Source of the DNA: an uncultured Bacillota bacterium
GTDB taxonomy: Bacteria; Bacillota; Clostridia; Christensenellales; UBA1242
Assembly: GCA_947053645.1 (NCBI GenBank)
Contig: CAMRTM010000005.1
Span: 1-55,422, forward strand
DNA: 55,422 nt
Direction of reading: 5' to 3'
A program made the position numbers and the translations under genes. This document shows, in pieces, positions 10,022-18,899 of this stretch. Below the pieces are notes generated by a model, which was not told the origin of the DNA, searched no databases, and saw nothing but the letters and a program-made list of their open reading frames with translations. Position 1 is the first letter of the stretch. Every line of letters starts with the position of its first letter.

Positions 10022-10046
10022 AAAGACGATTCTCTCGTCTTTTTTT
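10021..10046. terminator. Bidirectional intrinsic terminator between rplI and prfA
   Basis: AAAAGACGATTCTCTCGTCTTTTTTT. Confidence 0.8.
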
Positions 10047-11130
10047 ATGCGTTGGCTAGTTTTTCTGCCCTATCTTTTACGATTAGTGCTTCTATAAACT
10101 GGTCAATATCGCCGTTAAGCACCCCGTCTATATTATAAGATGTCACATTTACGCGGTGGTCGGTAACACGCCCTTGTGGGTAATTATATGTACGCACGCG
10201 TTCACTTCGATCGCCAGTACCGACCTGACTTTTTCTATTCTCTTTATATTCATTGTCGCGCTGGGTTTTATATAGGTCATATAGTTTTGACCTTAAAATA
10301 GACATTGCTCTTTCCTTATTCTTTATCTGACTTCGCTCATCCTGACAATTTACTACGATTCCTGTTGGAAGATGTGTAATTCTTATCGCGGACTCTGTTT
10401 TATTAATATGCTGTCCACCTGCACCAGAAGCACGATAGGTGTCAATCTGTAAATCTTTATCATCAATATCAACATCTACATCTTCAATTTCAGGTAAGAC
10501 TGCTACCGTGGTGGTAGAGGTATGTATTCTGCCCTGCGATTCAGTTTCTGGCACCCGTTGCACTCTATGTACACCACTTTCAAACTTAAGTCTTGAATAT
10601 GCCCCCTTACCTTTTACCATAAAGGTAACTTCCTTGATACCACCAAGTTCAGTTTCATTCAAATCCATTATTTCCGTCTTCCAGCGTTTGCTTTCAGCAT
10701 AATATTGATACATTCTCATAAGCACGCTTGCAAACAAAGCGGACTCCTCTCCGCCCGCCGCCGACCTAATTTCAATAATAACATTGTTGTCATCATTTTC
10801 GTCTTTAGGAAGAAGGAGAATTTTTACTTCCTCCGCTTTTTCTTCTATTTTTTCTCTTAAAGAGCCAATTTCTTCATAAAACATATCGCGTAGTTCAGGA
10901 CTTGTTTCATTGTCATAATCCTTTTGGCAGGCTTCATGATCGAGAACCAATTTTTCAAGTTCATCATGCGCTGAGGCGATATCTTCCAGCATAGACCTCT
11001 CTTTGACAAGTTTCTTCCATTCCTTATTATCTGCAATCACTTCAGGTTTAGATATTTCTTCTGTCAAAAAGACAAACCTATCTTTTGCCTTTTGTGTTTT
11101 TATTAATAAATCATTAGCCAATCTTTCCAT
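10045..11130 (-). CDS. prfA: Peptide chain release factor 1
   Basis: RASGAGGQHINKTESAIRITHLPTGI (GGQ motif), RVQRVPETESQGRIHTSTTTVAVLPE. Confidence 0.96.
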   Translation of the reverse strand: MERLANDLLIKTQKAKDRFVFLTEEISKPEVIADNKEWKKLVKERSMLEDIASAHDELEKLVLDHEACQKDYDNETSPELRDMFYEEIGSLREKIEEKAEEVKILLLPKDENDDNNVIIEIRSAAGGEESALFASVLMRMYQYYAESKRWKTEIMDLNETELGGIKEVTFMVKGKGAYSRLKFESGVHRVQRVPETESQGRIHTSTTTVAVLPEIEDVDVDIDDKDLQIDTYRASGAGGQHINKTESAIRITHLPTGIVVNCQDERSQIKNKERAMSILRSKLYDLYKTQRDNEYKENRKSQVGTGDRSERVRTYNYPQGRVTDHRVNVTSYNIDGVLNGDIDQFIEALIVKDRAEKLANA

Positions 11131-12817
11131 AAACTATCCTTTCTATTCCATTATAATCTTTAATTACTTTTGTGTCAATAAATCCGCTCTCCTTCATAAG
11201 TTTGCGCACTCTTTCCGCCTGACCTTTACCTACTTCAAAATACAAATAACCATTTTTATTTATTCTTGTCACGCTTGCCAAAATAATCTTCCTATAAAAG
11301 TCAAGTCCGTCATCCCCACCATCAAGTGCAAGGCGAGGGTCAAATTTCCTCACTTCTACTGAAAGTTTTTCAATATCTTTTGAAGGTATATATGGCGGAT
11401 TTGAAACAATTATATCAAACTTTCGATTTCGCTTTAACTTTTCAAAAAGGTTTGATTCAATTAGTTCCACCCTTACCTCTTGTTTCTTAACATTACTCTC
11501 CGCCACTTGCAATGCAGATTTTGACACATCAATCGCACAAATCTTTCCATCAATGTTTTTTGCAAGTGCGATCGCTATCGCACCGCTGCCAGTACAAAGG
11601 TCGCATATCTCTGGCTTTTTAAAATTCTTTGCCTGCTTAATCACTTCATCGACGAGTATCTCTGTTTCCATACGCGGTGAAAGCACCTTTTTATTGATAT
11701 CAATCTTTATTCCATAAAAATCTACATAGCCAAAAATACTTGAAAGCGGTTCGCCCTTTGCACGCCTTTCCGTTGCACGCATTATTTCGCGATACTGCTT
11801 TTGACTTACCGAGCGGACAAGTTTAATTTCTGCCCTATTCATGTTAAGTACAGTGGCAATTATCCATTCCACATCACTTTTTTCATATCTATCTGCATAA
11901 ACAAGTTTTGTTTGCATTTCAGCAAGCAGTGCCGACATTGGCAAATTATCATCTTTCACTTCTTCCAACCCTTTAAATGAAGTATTTTCTATAAGTGTGG
12001 TGCGTACTATCTCTTCTTGCGAAATGCTTGGTCTTACACTTACCAAAAACGAAGTAAAAAGCACAAAATCCTTAAGCCACTTTTGTTTCGTGACAGAAAT
12101 CGCCCACAAAATTTCATAACTTATTGAAATACATCCTAGAAGTATCAAAAAGTTATAGATGGCGTTCATATAAAAATTCACACTTATATTACTTAAGTGT
12201 ATCACAAAAGTAGACAGCAATAAAGAAAAAATAAGGAAATTTAAATAATTTAACGCATAATGTGGACTAAATTTTGAAATTTGTGTGGATTTTTCGCCAC
12301 TATTTACTATTTGATTACATCCGCCGTTAAATTTATATAGCCCTTGCATAAAAGGTAGAAAACGCAGAAATAGAAAAATTATAAAGATAAAAGCTATTTT
12401 TATCAATGCTATAATAAGCCCCTGCACAACACCATTATCTTCAAAAATTAAATTTGAAAGATAGGAAGGAAGGAGGTCAAAGCCCAAAAAGCCAATTATA
12501 AGCCCCAACAGGCTTGCAGTTATTAACTGTACATATCTTGTTGCAATATTAAGTTTTTCTGCCACCTTATTAAGTAGTTTTTCTTCTCCAAGATCAGTAT
12601 GCAATTTATCTGTCAATACAAAAGCATTGATTTGCGCAACCATTCCACAAAAAAAGTATTGGAGTCCACGGAGGAGAAATATATTCCAAAAGATTATCTT
12701 GTTTTTAGTTTTCTCTATCCCCACCCTTTTCCTGCCATTATTATCTATTATAGCAGTGGTAATCTGCCCATCATTATAGACACTGGCACCACTAGAACTA
12801 GGGAAATAATATTTCAT
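11114..12817 (-). CDS. prmC: Fusion: N-terminal degenerate DUF1385 membrane domain + C-terminal PrmC (release factor glutamine N5-methyltransferase)
   Basis: C-terminus: GEPLSSIFGYVDFYGIKI...LSPRMETEILVDEV...DLCTGSGAIAIALAK...DIIVSNPPYIPS (NPPY). N-terminus: several TM segments with DUF1385-like LLRG, KFSPHYALNYLNFLIFSLLL and ISYEI motifs. Confidence 0.9.
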   Translation of the reverse strand: MKYYFPSSSGASVYNDGQITTAIIDNNGRKRVGIEKTKNKIIFWNIFLLRGLQYFFCGMVAQINAFVLTDKLHTDLGEEKLLNKVAEKLNIATRYVQLITASLLGLIIGFLGFDLLPSYLSNLIFEDNGVVQGLIIALIKIAFIFIIFLFLRFLPFMQGLYKFNGGCNQIVNSGEKSTQISKFSPHYALNYLNFLIFSLLLSTFVIHLSNISVNFYMNAIYNFLILLGCISISYEILWAISVTKQKWLKDFVLFTSFLVSVRPSISQEEIVRTTLIENTSFKGLEEVKDDNLPMSALLAEMQTKLVYADRYEKSDVEWIIATVLNMNRAEIKLVRSVSQKQYREIMRATERRAKGEPLSSIFGYVDFYGIKIDINKKVLSPRMETEILVDEVIKQAKNFKKPEICDLCTGSGAIAIALAKNIDGKICAIDVSKSALQVAESNVKKQEVRVELIESNLFEKLKRNRKFDIIVSNPPYIPSKDIEKLSVEVRKFDPRLALDGGDDGLDFYRKIILASVTRINKNGYLYFEVGKGQAERVRKLMKESGFIDTKVIKDYNGIERIVYGKIG

Positions 12818-12834
12818 GCTTAGATTATTGCCAC

Positions 12835-12863
12835 AAAAAAACACGGATATTCCGTGCTTTTTT
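12835..12863 (-). terminator. Intrinsic terminator downstream of rpmE
   Basis: Reverse strand AAAAAAGCACGGAATATCCGTGTTTTTTT. Confidence 0.75.
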
Positions 12864-12869
12864 ATTACA

Positions 12870-13076
12870 TTAATTTAAACCATATTTGTTTTTGAATTTC
12901 TCAACATTACCGCTTGCGTCTACAACCTTCTTCTTTCCTGTAAAGAATGGGTGGCATTTGTTGCAAATATCAATGCTCATTGTGTCACCTTTAGCGTTTG
13001 TTCTTGTCTTAAAGGTGTTGCCACAGGCACATGTTACGGTAACTTCATGATAATCTGGATGTATTTCCTTTTTCAT
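12870..13076 (-). CDS. rpmE: 50S ribosomal protein L31 (zinc-binding type)
   Basis: [26 protein letters not shown]...[25 protein letters not shown]. Confidence 0.96.
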   Translation of the reverse strand: MKKEIHPDYHEVTVTCACGNTFKTRTNAKGDTMSIDICNKCHPFFTGKKKVVDASGNVEKFKNKYGLN

Positions 13077-13097
13077 AATCTTTACCCCTTTTAATTA

Positions 13098-13358
13098 TTA
13101 ATCTCCTACATATGGAAGAAGTGCAACATTTCTTGCTCTCTTAATCGCAGTAGTAAGTTGTCTTTGATGATTTGCACAAACTCCTGTTTGGCGTCTAGGC
13201 AAAATTTTGCCTTTTTCTGTGATGTATTTTTTGATTTTTGCTACATCTTTATAGTCGATATCTTTTTCACCAGCTACGCAGAAAGCACATACTTTCTTCT
13301 TTGCAGGCTTACGGAATTTCTTAACTGGCTTTTCCTCAGTTTTAACTACTTCGCTCAT
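13098..13358 (-). CDS. rpsR: 30S ribosomal protein S18
   Basis: CAFC...[51 protein letters not shown]. Confidence 0.97.
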   Translation of the reverse strand: MSEVVKTEEKPVKKFRKPAKKKVCAFCVAGEKDIDYKDVAKIKKYITEKGKILPRRQTGVCANHQRQLTTAIKRARNVALLPYVGD

Positions 13359-13373
13359 TTTTCTCTCCTTTTA

Positions 13374-13790
13374 TTAGAATGGTAAACTATCGTCATCAAT
13401 AGGTTCAAGTTCTGCTGTTTTTGGTGCAGATTCTTGCTTTGGTGCTAAAGTCGACTCTGAATTACTATCGCTGTTTCTTCCGCTTAAGAATTCTACCGTG
13501 TCTGCAATTACATCAGTAGTATATCTCTTAGTTCCATCACTTGCCTCATAAGAAGAATTTTGAAGTCTTCCTACAACCGCACATTTAGAACCCTTCTTTA
13601 AAAATCTATGACAGTTTTCGCCAAGTGCTCTCCATACCACGATATTGAAGAAATCTGCATCACGCTCTCCCTCGTTGTTTTGGAAGGTGCGTTGTACTGC
13701 GATTGAAAATCTGCATACACTTACTCCACTATTTGTTGTTGATAGTTCTGGATCTCTTGTCAAGTTTCCAATTAAAATTACTTTATTCAT
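13374..13790 (-). CDS. ssb: Single-stranded DNA-binding protein
   Basis: MNKVILIGNLTRDPEL...VCRFSIAVQR...DFFNIVVWRALGENC; acidic C-terminal tail DDDSLPF. Confidence 0.96.
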   Translation of the reverse strand: MNKVILIGNLTRDPELSTTNSGVSVCRFSIAVQRTFQNNEGERDADFFNIVVWRALGENCHRFLKKGSKCAVVGRLQNSSYEASDGTKRYTTDVIADTVEFLSGRNSDSNSESTLAPKQESAPKTAELEPIDDDSLPF

Positions 13791-13801
13791 ATCTTTTCTC
13801 C

Positions 13802-14083
13802 TTACTTTCTTACAAACATTTGTCTAATGATACCTTCAGTAATGTTCATAAGTTTTGCCATCGCATCTACTTCTTCTGCTGAGAATGTTAAGTTCATAAG
13901 AACATAATATCCTTCATTTTTGAAGTTGATTGGATAAGCAAGTTTTTTCATTCCCCATTTATCAATTCCGTCTACGACTCCGCCTTTAGACTCTACATAT
14001 GAAGAAAACTTTTTGATAAGTTCTTCACGCTTGTCTTCAGCAACATCGCTGGAAATGATATAAAGAAGTTCATACTTATTCAT
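13802..14083 (-). CDS. rpsF: 30S ribosomal protein S6
   Basis: MNKYELLYIISSDVAEDKREEL...KWGMKKLAYPINFKNEGYYVLMNL; SD GGAGGT before ATG at 14083. Confidence 0.95.
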   Translation of the reverse strand: MNKYELLYIISSDVAEDKREELIKKFSSYVESKGGVVDGIDKWGMKKLAYPINFKNEGYYVLMNLTFSAEEVDAMAKLMNITEGIIRQMFVRK

Positions 14084-14215
14084 ATCTTTTACCTCCTTTT
14101 GGACTAATTGGTCTTTCATTTCTCGTGAAAGACAAGGACAGTTTTCCACTGCTATTTGAAATTATATATTATAAATATCTCATTGTCAAGTAAAACTATC
14201 AATTTTAATTTTATC

Positions 14216-14244
14216 TTGACATGATTTCATAAATGTGCTAGAAT
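14216..14244 (+). promoter_or_regulatory. Sigma-A-type promoter for the small-ORF island
   Basis: TTGACA (14216-14221), 17-nt spacer, TAGAAT (14239-14244) with extended TGC. Confidence 0.75.
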
Positions 14245-14271
14245 GACAAGGCAATCAAAAAAGGAGCATAA

Positions 14272-14547
14272 ATGAAAGAACTTAAAGAAACATTTAGTTT
14301 TTTATGTAAAAAGTACATTGATTTATACAATAAAGTTGGAGATTTATCTGGAACTGCTAAGACCGAAGCGTCCAAACTACTTGAACATGTTTTAGACAGA
14401 TTACGCTCAGCAGACAAATTCATAGAAAACAGAAAAAGTTATAAGATTATAAAAATTATTTTGAAAGGTATCGAAAATGAACTTGAGCTGATTAGCACAA
14501 AAATTGAACAATTATCAAATATAAATGATTCACAAACAGAAGGTTAA
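14272..14547 (+). CDS. Small helical hypothetical protein
   Basis: ORF with SD AAAGGAG; strong upstream promoter; predominantly helical composition. Confidence 0.65.
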   Translation: MKELKETFSFLCKKYIDLYNKVGDLSGTAKTEASKLLEHVLDRLRSADKFIENRKSYKIIKIILKGIENELELISTKIEQLSNINDSQTEG

Positions 14548-14549
14548 AC

Positions 14550-14849
14550 ATGATTAAACGAGAATTATATGATAAATTACAATTTTTATTAAATCAATTT
14601 CGTCGCTTAGACTCGTATTTAAAGTTTTATGATATTTTTTATAGTATAGACATATCAAAAAAATTAAAAAATGTTCTAAGCCAAATTGTTATTTTAGACA
14701 CATTATATAAGTATACTGATAAGTTTGGCATAACCAGATTTGCTAGTGAACTTCATGAAATTGAATTATCTTTAAAATGGCTTTACCTATATTTTGACTT
14801 CGACTGGGAACCACAAAAATACAAAACTAAACAACAAGAAGAAAAATGA
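14550..14849 (+). CDS. Small hypothetical protein
   Basis: ORF directly after 14547 stop, same strand. Confidence 0.6.
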   Translation: MIKRELYDKLQFLLNQFRRLDSYLKFYDIFYSIDISKKLKNVLSQIVILDTLYKYTDKFGITRFASELHEIELSLKWLYLYFDFDWEPQKYKTKQQEEK

Positions 14850-14907
14850 GTAGGCTTATATACGCGAAGACTCATATAATATATTAAATATTATTGAGGA
14901 GAATGCG

Positions 14908-15456
14908 ATGAGAATTTACACTTGGCAGTCCGCCCCAAATGCACAGGGCTGGAAGAGAGCGAGAACTTGTGACAGCACTTATGTTTTACATAATGTTAAA
15001 ACAGGAAAAATAATTGATAAAGGCTTTACTCATGTTGATTTGCCAAACGAGGCGGGCTGGGTTTTTGTAGAATTTGGCGATGAAAATGATAGGCAACTTT
15101 TTAATGTCACTACCGAAAGATTTTTGGAAACTGATAATTACAGCGTTCTATCAAAGCCTAATAGTACTGGCTGGATGACCGTAAGAAAAAATGGTGTATA
15201 CACCTTCTATAACATATATCAAAAAGCATTTTCTGACATCAAATGCAAATCTGCACAAGCTATGAGTAAAGAAAATTGGACTGTAATAGAACTTAACGAC
15301 GGCTTTACTTATGCAAATCCACAGTTAAATGTGGTTTTACAGACAAGGGTTGAAAGAGATTATTATCTTTCTTGGCAGGCCATCTACACAGAATATCCAG
15401 AATCTTCCAAATATTTCCCAACTGCAATCAAAAAGAATGATGATGAAAGCGAATAA
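14908..15456 (+). CDS. Hypothetical protein of about four ~37-aa repeats with N-x-x-GW motifs
   Basis: APNAQGW..., LPNEAGW..., KPNSTGW..., KENWTVI...; SD TGAGGAG upstream; terminator downstream. Confidence 0.7.
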   Translation: MRIYTWQSAPNAQGWKRARTCDSTYVLHNVKTGKIIDKGFTHVDLPNEAGWVFVEFGDENDRQLFNVTTERFLETDNYSVLSKPNSTGWMTVRKNGVYTFYNIYQKAFSDIKCKSAQAMSKENWTVIELNDGFTYANPQLNVVLQTRVERDYYLSWQAIYTEYPESSKYFPTAIKKNDDESE

Positions 15457-15482
15457 AAGTGCAAAAAATTGCACTTTTATTA
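15454..15482 (+). terminator. Intrinsic terminator
   Basis: AAAAGTGCAAAAAATTGCACTTTTATT. Confidence 0.7.
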
Positions 15483-15500
15483 TTTTTTTTCAAAAAAACC

Positions 15501-15527
15501 TTGACAAATCCCCCCCCCGAGTATAAT
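15501..15527 (+). promoter_or_regulatory. Promoter with C9 homopolymer in the -35/-10 spacer
   Basis: TTGACA (15501-15506), AATCCCCCCCCCGAG (15 nt), TATAAT (15522-15527). Confidence 0.75.
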
Positions 15528-15560
15528 GAAGGTATCTACATAAGAAAGGAGGAGGAAAAG

Positions 15561-15965
15561 ATGGATTTAGAGGAAGAGTTCGAGGAAATGCTTAATTTAT
15601 TAAAAAAGCTAATAGATCTTCAAGAAAAAACTATAGCAATAAAAACTCGGACGGAAAAATTATACGAAGAGTTGCATTCATTTAGAGAAGAGGTCAAACT
15701 ACTAGACAATTTGAGAATCAATCCCTTAATAATGGCTACAATAGATTATATAAAAGATCTTTTTGACGAACTCAATGAAACAATGGTTGAAATAAAAAAT
15801 CTTGTAAAAAAAATGGTACCAATAGAGGATATGGATGAATTATTTGAGAAAATAGACATTCAATTCGCCAAGGCTGAGGAATCACTCTTAAAAATAAAAG
15901 TCTTTATCGAGGCTGGAAAAGAATTTATACAGCTCAAAATAGAACCAGAAGACGAAGACGAATAA
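15561..15965 (+). CDS. Hypothetical coiled-coil protein, acidic tail
   Basis: SD AGGAGGAGG before ATG at 15561; MDLEEEFEEMLNLLKKLIDLQEKT. Confidence 0.7.
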   Translation: MDLEEEFEEMLNLLKKLIDLQEKTIAIKTRTEKLYEELHSFREEVKLLDNLRINPLIMATIDYIKDLFDELNETMVEIKNLVKKMVPIEDMDELFEKIDIQFAKAEESLLKIKVFIEAGKEFIQLKIEPEDEDE

Positions 15966-15990
15966 AAAACGAGGCTATCCTCGTTTTTTT
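15964..15990. terminator. Bidirectional terminator (convergent with secA)
   Basis: AAAAAACGAGGCTATCCTCGTTTTTTT. Confidence 0.8.
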
Positions 15991-18700
15991 ATTTCCCACA
16001 ACAATTTTTGTATTTCTTTCCGCTTCCGCATGGGCAAGGGTCATTACGCCCTACTTTTTGCTCGCTGTTTACAACAGTTTTTTGGACTTGTGGTTTCTTG
16101 GCTTGTTTCGCACGCTCCTCGGGAGTGAGTTCTTTTCCAGTTATAACAACATTATAACGAGGCTGCTCAGGTACAGGCTCAGTACGCTGCAACCTATTAT
16201 TAAGAAGAACATAACAAGTCTTTTCCTTGATTTCATAAATCATTTTATCAAAAAGTTCAAAGCCATCTTGTTTATATGCAAGCACTGGGTCCTGATTACC
16301 AAATCCCCTTGCAAAGATTTCGTTTTTCATGATATGCATATCTTCAATATGACCCATCCAGTTTATATCTACCATTCTTAAAAGGACAAGTCTTTCAAGT
16401 TTTGCAAATTCAAAATCAAGTTCTTCAGCCTCTTTCTTTCTCTCTGCATATCTCTCTTTTACAATTTTAAGGACTTTTTCTTCTATATCTCTTACATCAC
16501 AGCCTTCCACAAACTTATCGTTTACAAGGCTGCTACCCTTTTCAAGTAACCCTCTTTCAAGTTCGGTTTGAAGTTTTTCAACATCCCATTCATAGTATGG
16601 CTTATCATCATCGATACATTTCCTTACAACCTTTGAAATAATCTCTGGGAACATATTAAGTATCTGGTCATGCACTGGCATTCCGTCAAGCACCGTATTT
16701 CTTTCATTATAAATAATTTCTCTTTGCTTATTAAGTACATCATCAAAGCGAAGCACCGTCTTTCTTTGAGCAAAGTTTTGAAGTTCTATCTTTCTTTGAG
16801 CGGACTCTATCTGTCTTGAAAGCATTTTAAGTTGGATTGGAGTAGAGTCGTCAAGTCTGAACATAGTGGCAATTCTCTTCATCTTGTCACCACCAAAGCG
16901 TCTTATAAGGTCATCTTCAAGCGAGAGGAAGAATACACTTGACCCAGGGTCACCCTGTCTTCCTGCACGACCACGAAGTTGATTGTCAATACGGCGAGAT
17001 TCATGCCTTTCCGTACCTATAATATGAAGACCACCTAAAGAAATAACTTCCGCTTTTTCTTTGTCTGTCACTTCTTTATATTCTTTATACAACTGATTAA
17101 ACCTATCCCTAGCCTCATTTAACCTTGGGTCATCCACCTTATTAAATGCTGTTGCATAAGATATCTCTTCATCAGTAAAATTTTCCTCTTTAAGTCGTTT
17201 CTTCGCCATAAATTCAGGGTTTCCGCCGAGGAGAATATCGGTACCACGACCAGCCATGTTTGTAGCGATTGTTACAGAGCCCTTTCTTCCTGCTTGGGCG
17301 ACAATTTCACTTTCCATTTCATTGTTCTTAGCATTAAGCACAGTATGCTTAATCTTCGCCTGTTTTAAGGCCTTAGAAAGTAGTTCACTCTTATCAATAT
17401 TTATAGTACCTACAAGAACGGGTTGTCCAGAATCATGACAAGATTTGATTTCTTCAATAATTGCTTCAATCTTACCTTTTTCAGTGACATATACAATGTC
17501 CGCCTCATCTCTCCTTTGATTTGGCCTGTTTGGTGGGATTGTCACAACATCGAGATTGTAAATTGTCCTAAATTCTCCCTCTTCGGTTTTAGCAGTACCT
17601 GTCATACCAGAAAGTTTCTTGTAAAGACGGAAATAATTTTGGAAGGTTATAGTAGCAAGGGTTTGATTTTCATCCTTAATCTGTACACCCTCTTTTGCTT
17701 CAATTGCTTGGTGAAGTCCTTGGTTGAATCTTCGCCCCGGCATTAAACGCCCAGTAAACTCATCTACAATTAAAATTTCGCCATTTTTAACAATGTAATT
17801 CTCGTCCGCATGCATAGTATAGTTTGCTCTAAGTGCATTGTTGATATAGTGACTTAGTTCCAAGTTTTCAATATCAGCAAGGTTTTCAATCTTAAAATAT
17901 CTCTCGGCTTTTTCAATTCCGCTTTCAGTAAGGTTTAATTGTTTTGTCTTTTCATCAATCTCGACATCATCCTCTTTTTTTAGCGTCTTAACAAACTTTT
18001 GTGCATTTACATAGCCTTCGCTTGACTTATTCCCTCGCCCACTTATGATAAGCGGAGTTCTTGCCTCATCGATAAGAATACTGTCCACTTCGTCTACGAT
18101 TGCAAAAGCATGACCGCGTTGCACTCTTGCACCAGCATCAGAAGCCATATTATCTCTAAGGTAATCAAAGCCTAATTCATTATTTGTACAGTAAGTAATG
18201 TCAGCGTCATATGCTATTTTTTTATCTTGTGGACTTTGTCCGCTTAAGGTTACCCCAACTTTAAGTCCTAAGAATTTGAAAACCTTACCCATCCATTCAG
18301 CATCACGCTTTGCAAGGTATTCATTGACAGTGACAATATGCACACCTTTCCCGTTCAGTGCATTTAAATAAGCAGGAAGAGTTTCAACAAAGGTCTTACC
18401 TTCACCTGTTTTCATTTCTGCAATACGGCCTTGATGAATTGCAATACCGCCCAATATTTGCACATAAAAGTGACGCATATTAAGTACTCTTGTCGCTGCC
18501 TCTCTTACTACAGCATATGCTTCTGGCAAGAGATCATTTAAAGTTTCTCCCACCTTCAATCTGTCTTTAAACTCTTGTGTGCAGGCTGTAAGTTGCTCAT
18601 TCGTATAATCCTTGTATTTATCTTCAAGTGCAATAACTTTATCTGCAATCTTACGAAGTTTTTTTACCTGCGTTGTATTTTCACTTACGAATATTCCCAT
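15989..18700 (-). CDS. secA: Preprotein translocase ATPase SecA
   Basis: MKTGEGKTFVETLPAYLNAL, VDEVDSILIDEARTPLIISG, GMTGTAKTEEGEF, ATNMAGRGTDILLGGNP, C-terminal SEC-C VGRNDPCPCGSGKKYKNCCGK. Confidence 0.98.
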   Translation of the reverse strand: MGIFVSENTTQVKKLRKIADKVIALEDKYKDYTNEQLTACTQEFKDRLKVGETLNDLLPEAYAVVREAATRVLNMRHFYVQILGGIAIHQGRIAEMKTGEGKTFVETLPAYLNALNGKGVHIVTVNEYLAKRDAEWMGKVFKFLGLKVGVTLSGQSPQDKKIAYDADITYCTNNELGFDYLRDNMASDAGARVQRGHAFAIVDEVDSILIDEARTPLIISGRGNKSSEGYVNAQKFVKTLKKEDDVEIDEKTKQLNLTESGIEKAERYFKIENLADIENLELSHYINNALRANYTMHADENYIVKNGEILIVDEFTGRLMPGRRFNQGLHQAIEAKEGVQIKDENQTLATITFQNYFRLYKKLSGMTGTAKTEEGEFRTIYNLDVVTIPPNRPNQRRDEADIVYVTEKGKIEAIIEEIKSCHDSGQPVLVGTINIDKSELLSKALKQAKIKHTVLNAKNNEMESEIVAQAGRKGSVTIATNMAGRGTDILLGGNPEFMAKKRLKEENFTDEEISYATAFNKVDDPRLNEARDRFNQLYKEYKEVTDKEKAEVISLGGLHIIGTERHESRRIDNQLRGRAGRQGDPGSSVFFLSLEDDLIRRFGGDKMKRIATMFRLDDSTPIQLKMLSRQIESAQRKIELQNFAQRKTVLRFDDVLNKQREIIYNERNTVLDGMPVHDQILNMFPEIISKVVRKCIDDDKPYYEWDVEKLQTELERGLLEKGSSLVNDKFVEGCDVRDIEEKVLKIVKERYAERKKEAEELDFEFAKLERLVLLRMVDINWMGHIEDMHIMKNEIFARGFGNQDPVLAYKQDGFELFDKMIYEIKEKTCYVLLNNRLQRTEPVPEQPRYNVVITGKELTPEERAKQAKKPQVQKTVVNSEQKVGRNDPCPCGSGKKYKNCCGK

Positions 18701-18841
18701 TTTGTCTCCTTATTTTATCTCATTTTATCAGAAAAATATTGAAATATCAACCTTTTTACGAACCAGTGTCGTCATTTTTGATTTTTGACAAAAGTTTATT
18801 ACAAAAAACAACATATTTCAATAAAAATAAAAATTTGGGTA

Positions 18842-18870
18842 TTGACTTATTGGGAAACTTGGACTATAAT
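18842..18870 (+). promoter_or_regulatory. Sigma-A-type promoter upstream of 18900 ORF
   Basis: TTGACT, 17-nt spacer, TATAAT. Confidence 0.75.
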
Positions 18871-18899
18871 AACTTTAACAAATAAAAAGGAGATTTACT

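Noticed and set aside
15459-15560. N-terminal extension of the 15561 ORF encoding NPPPE across the C9 tract
   Set aside because: TATAAT lies downstream of the C tract and a strong SD precedes ATG at 15561, so the tract is more likely promoter spacer than coding.
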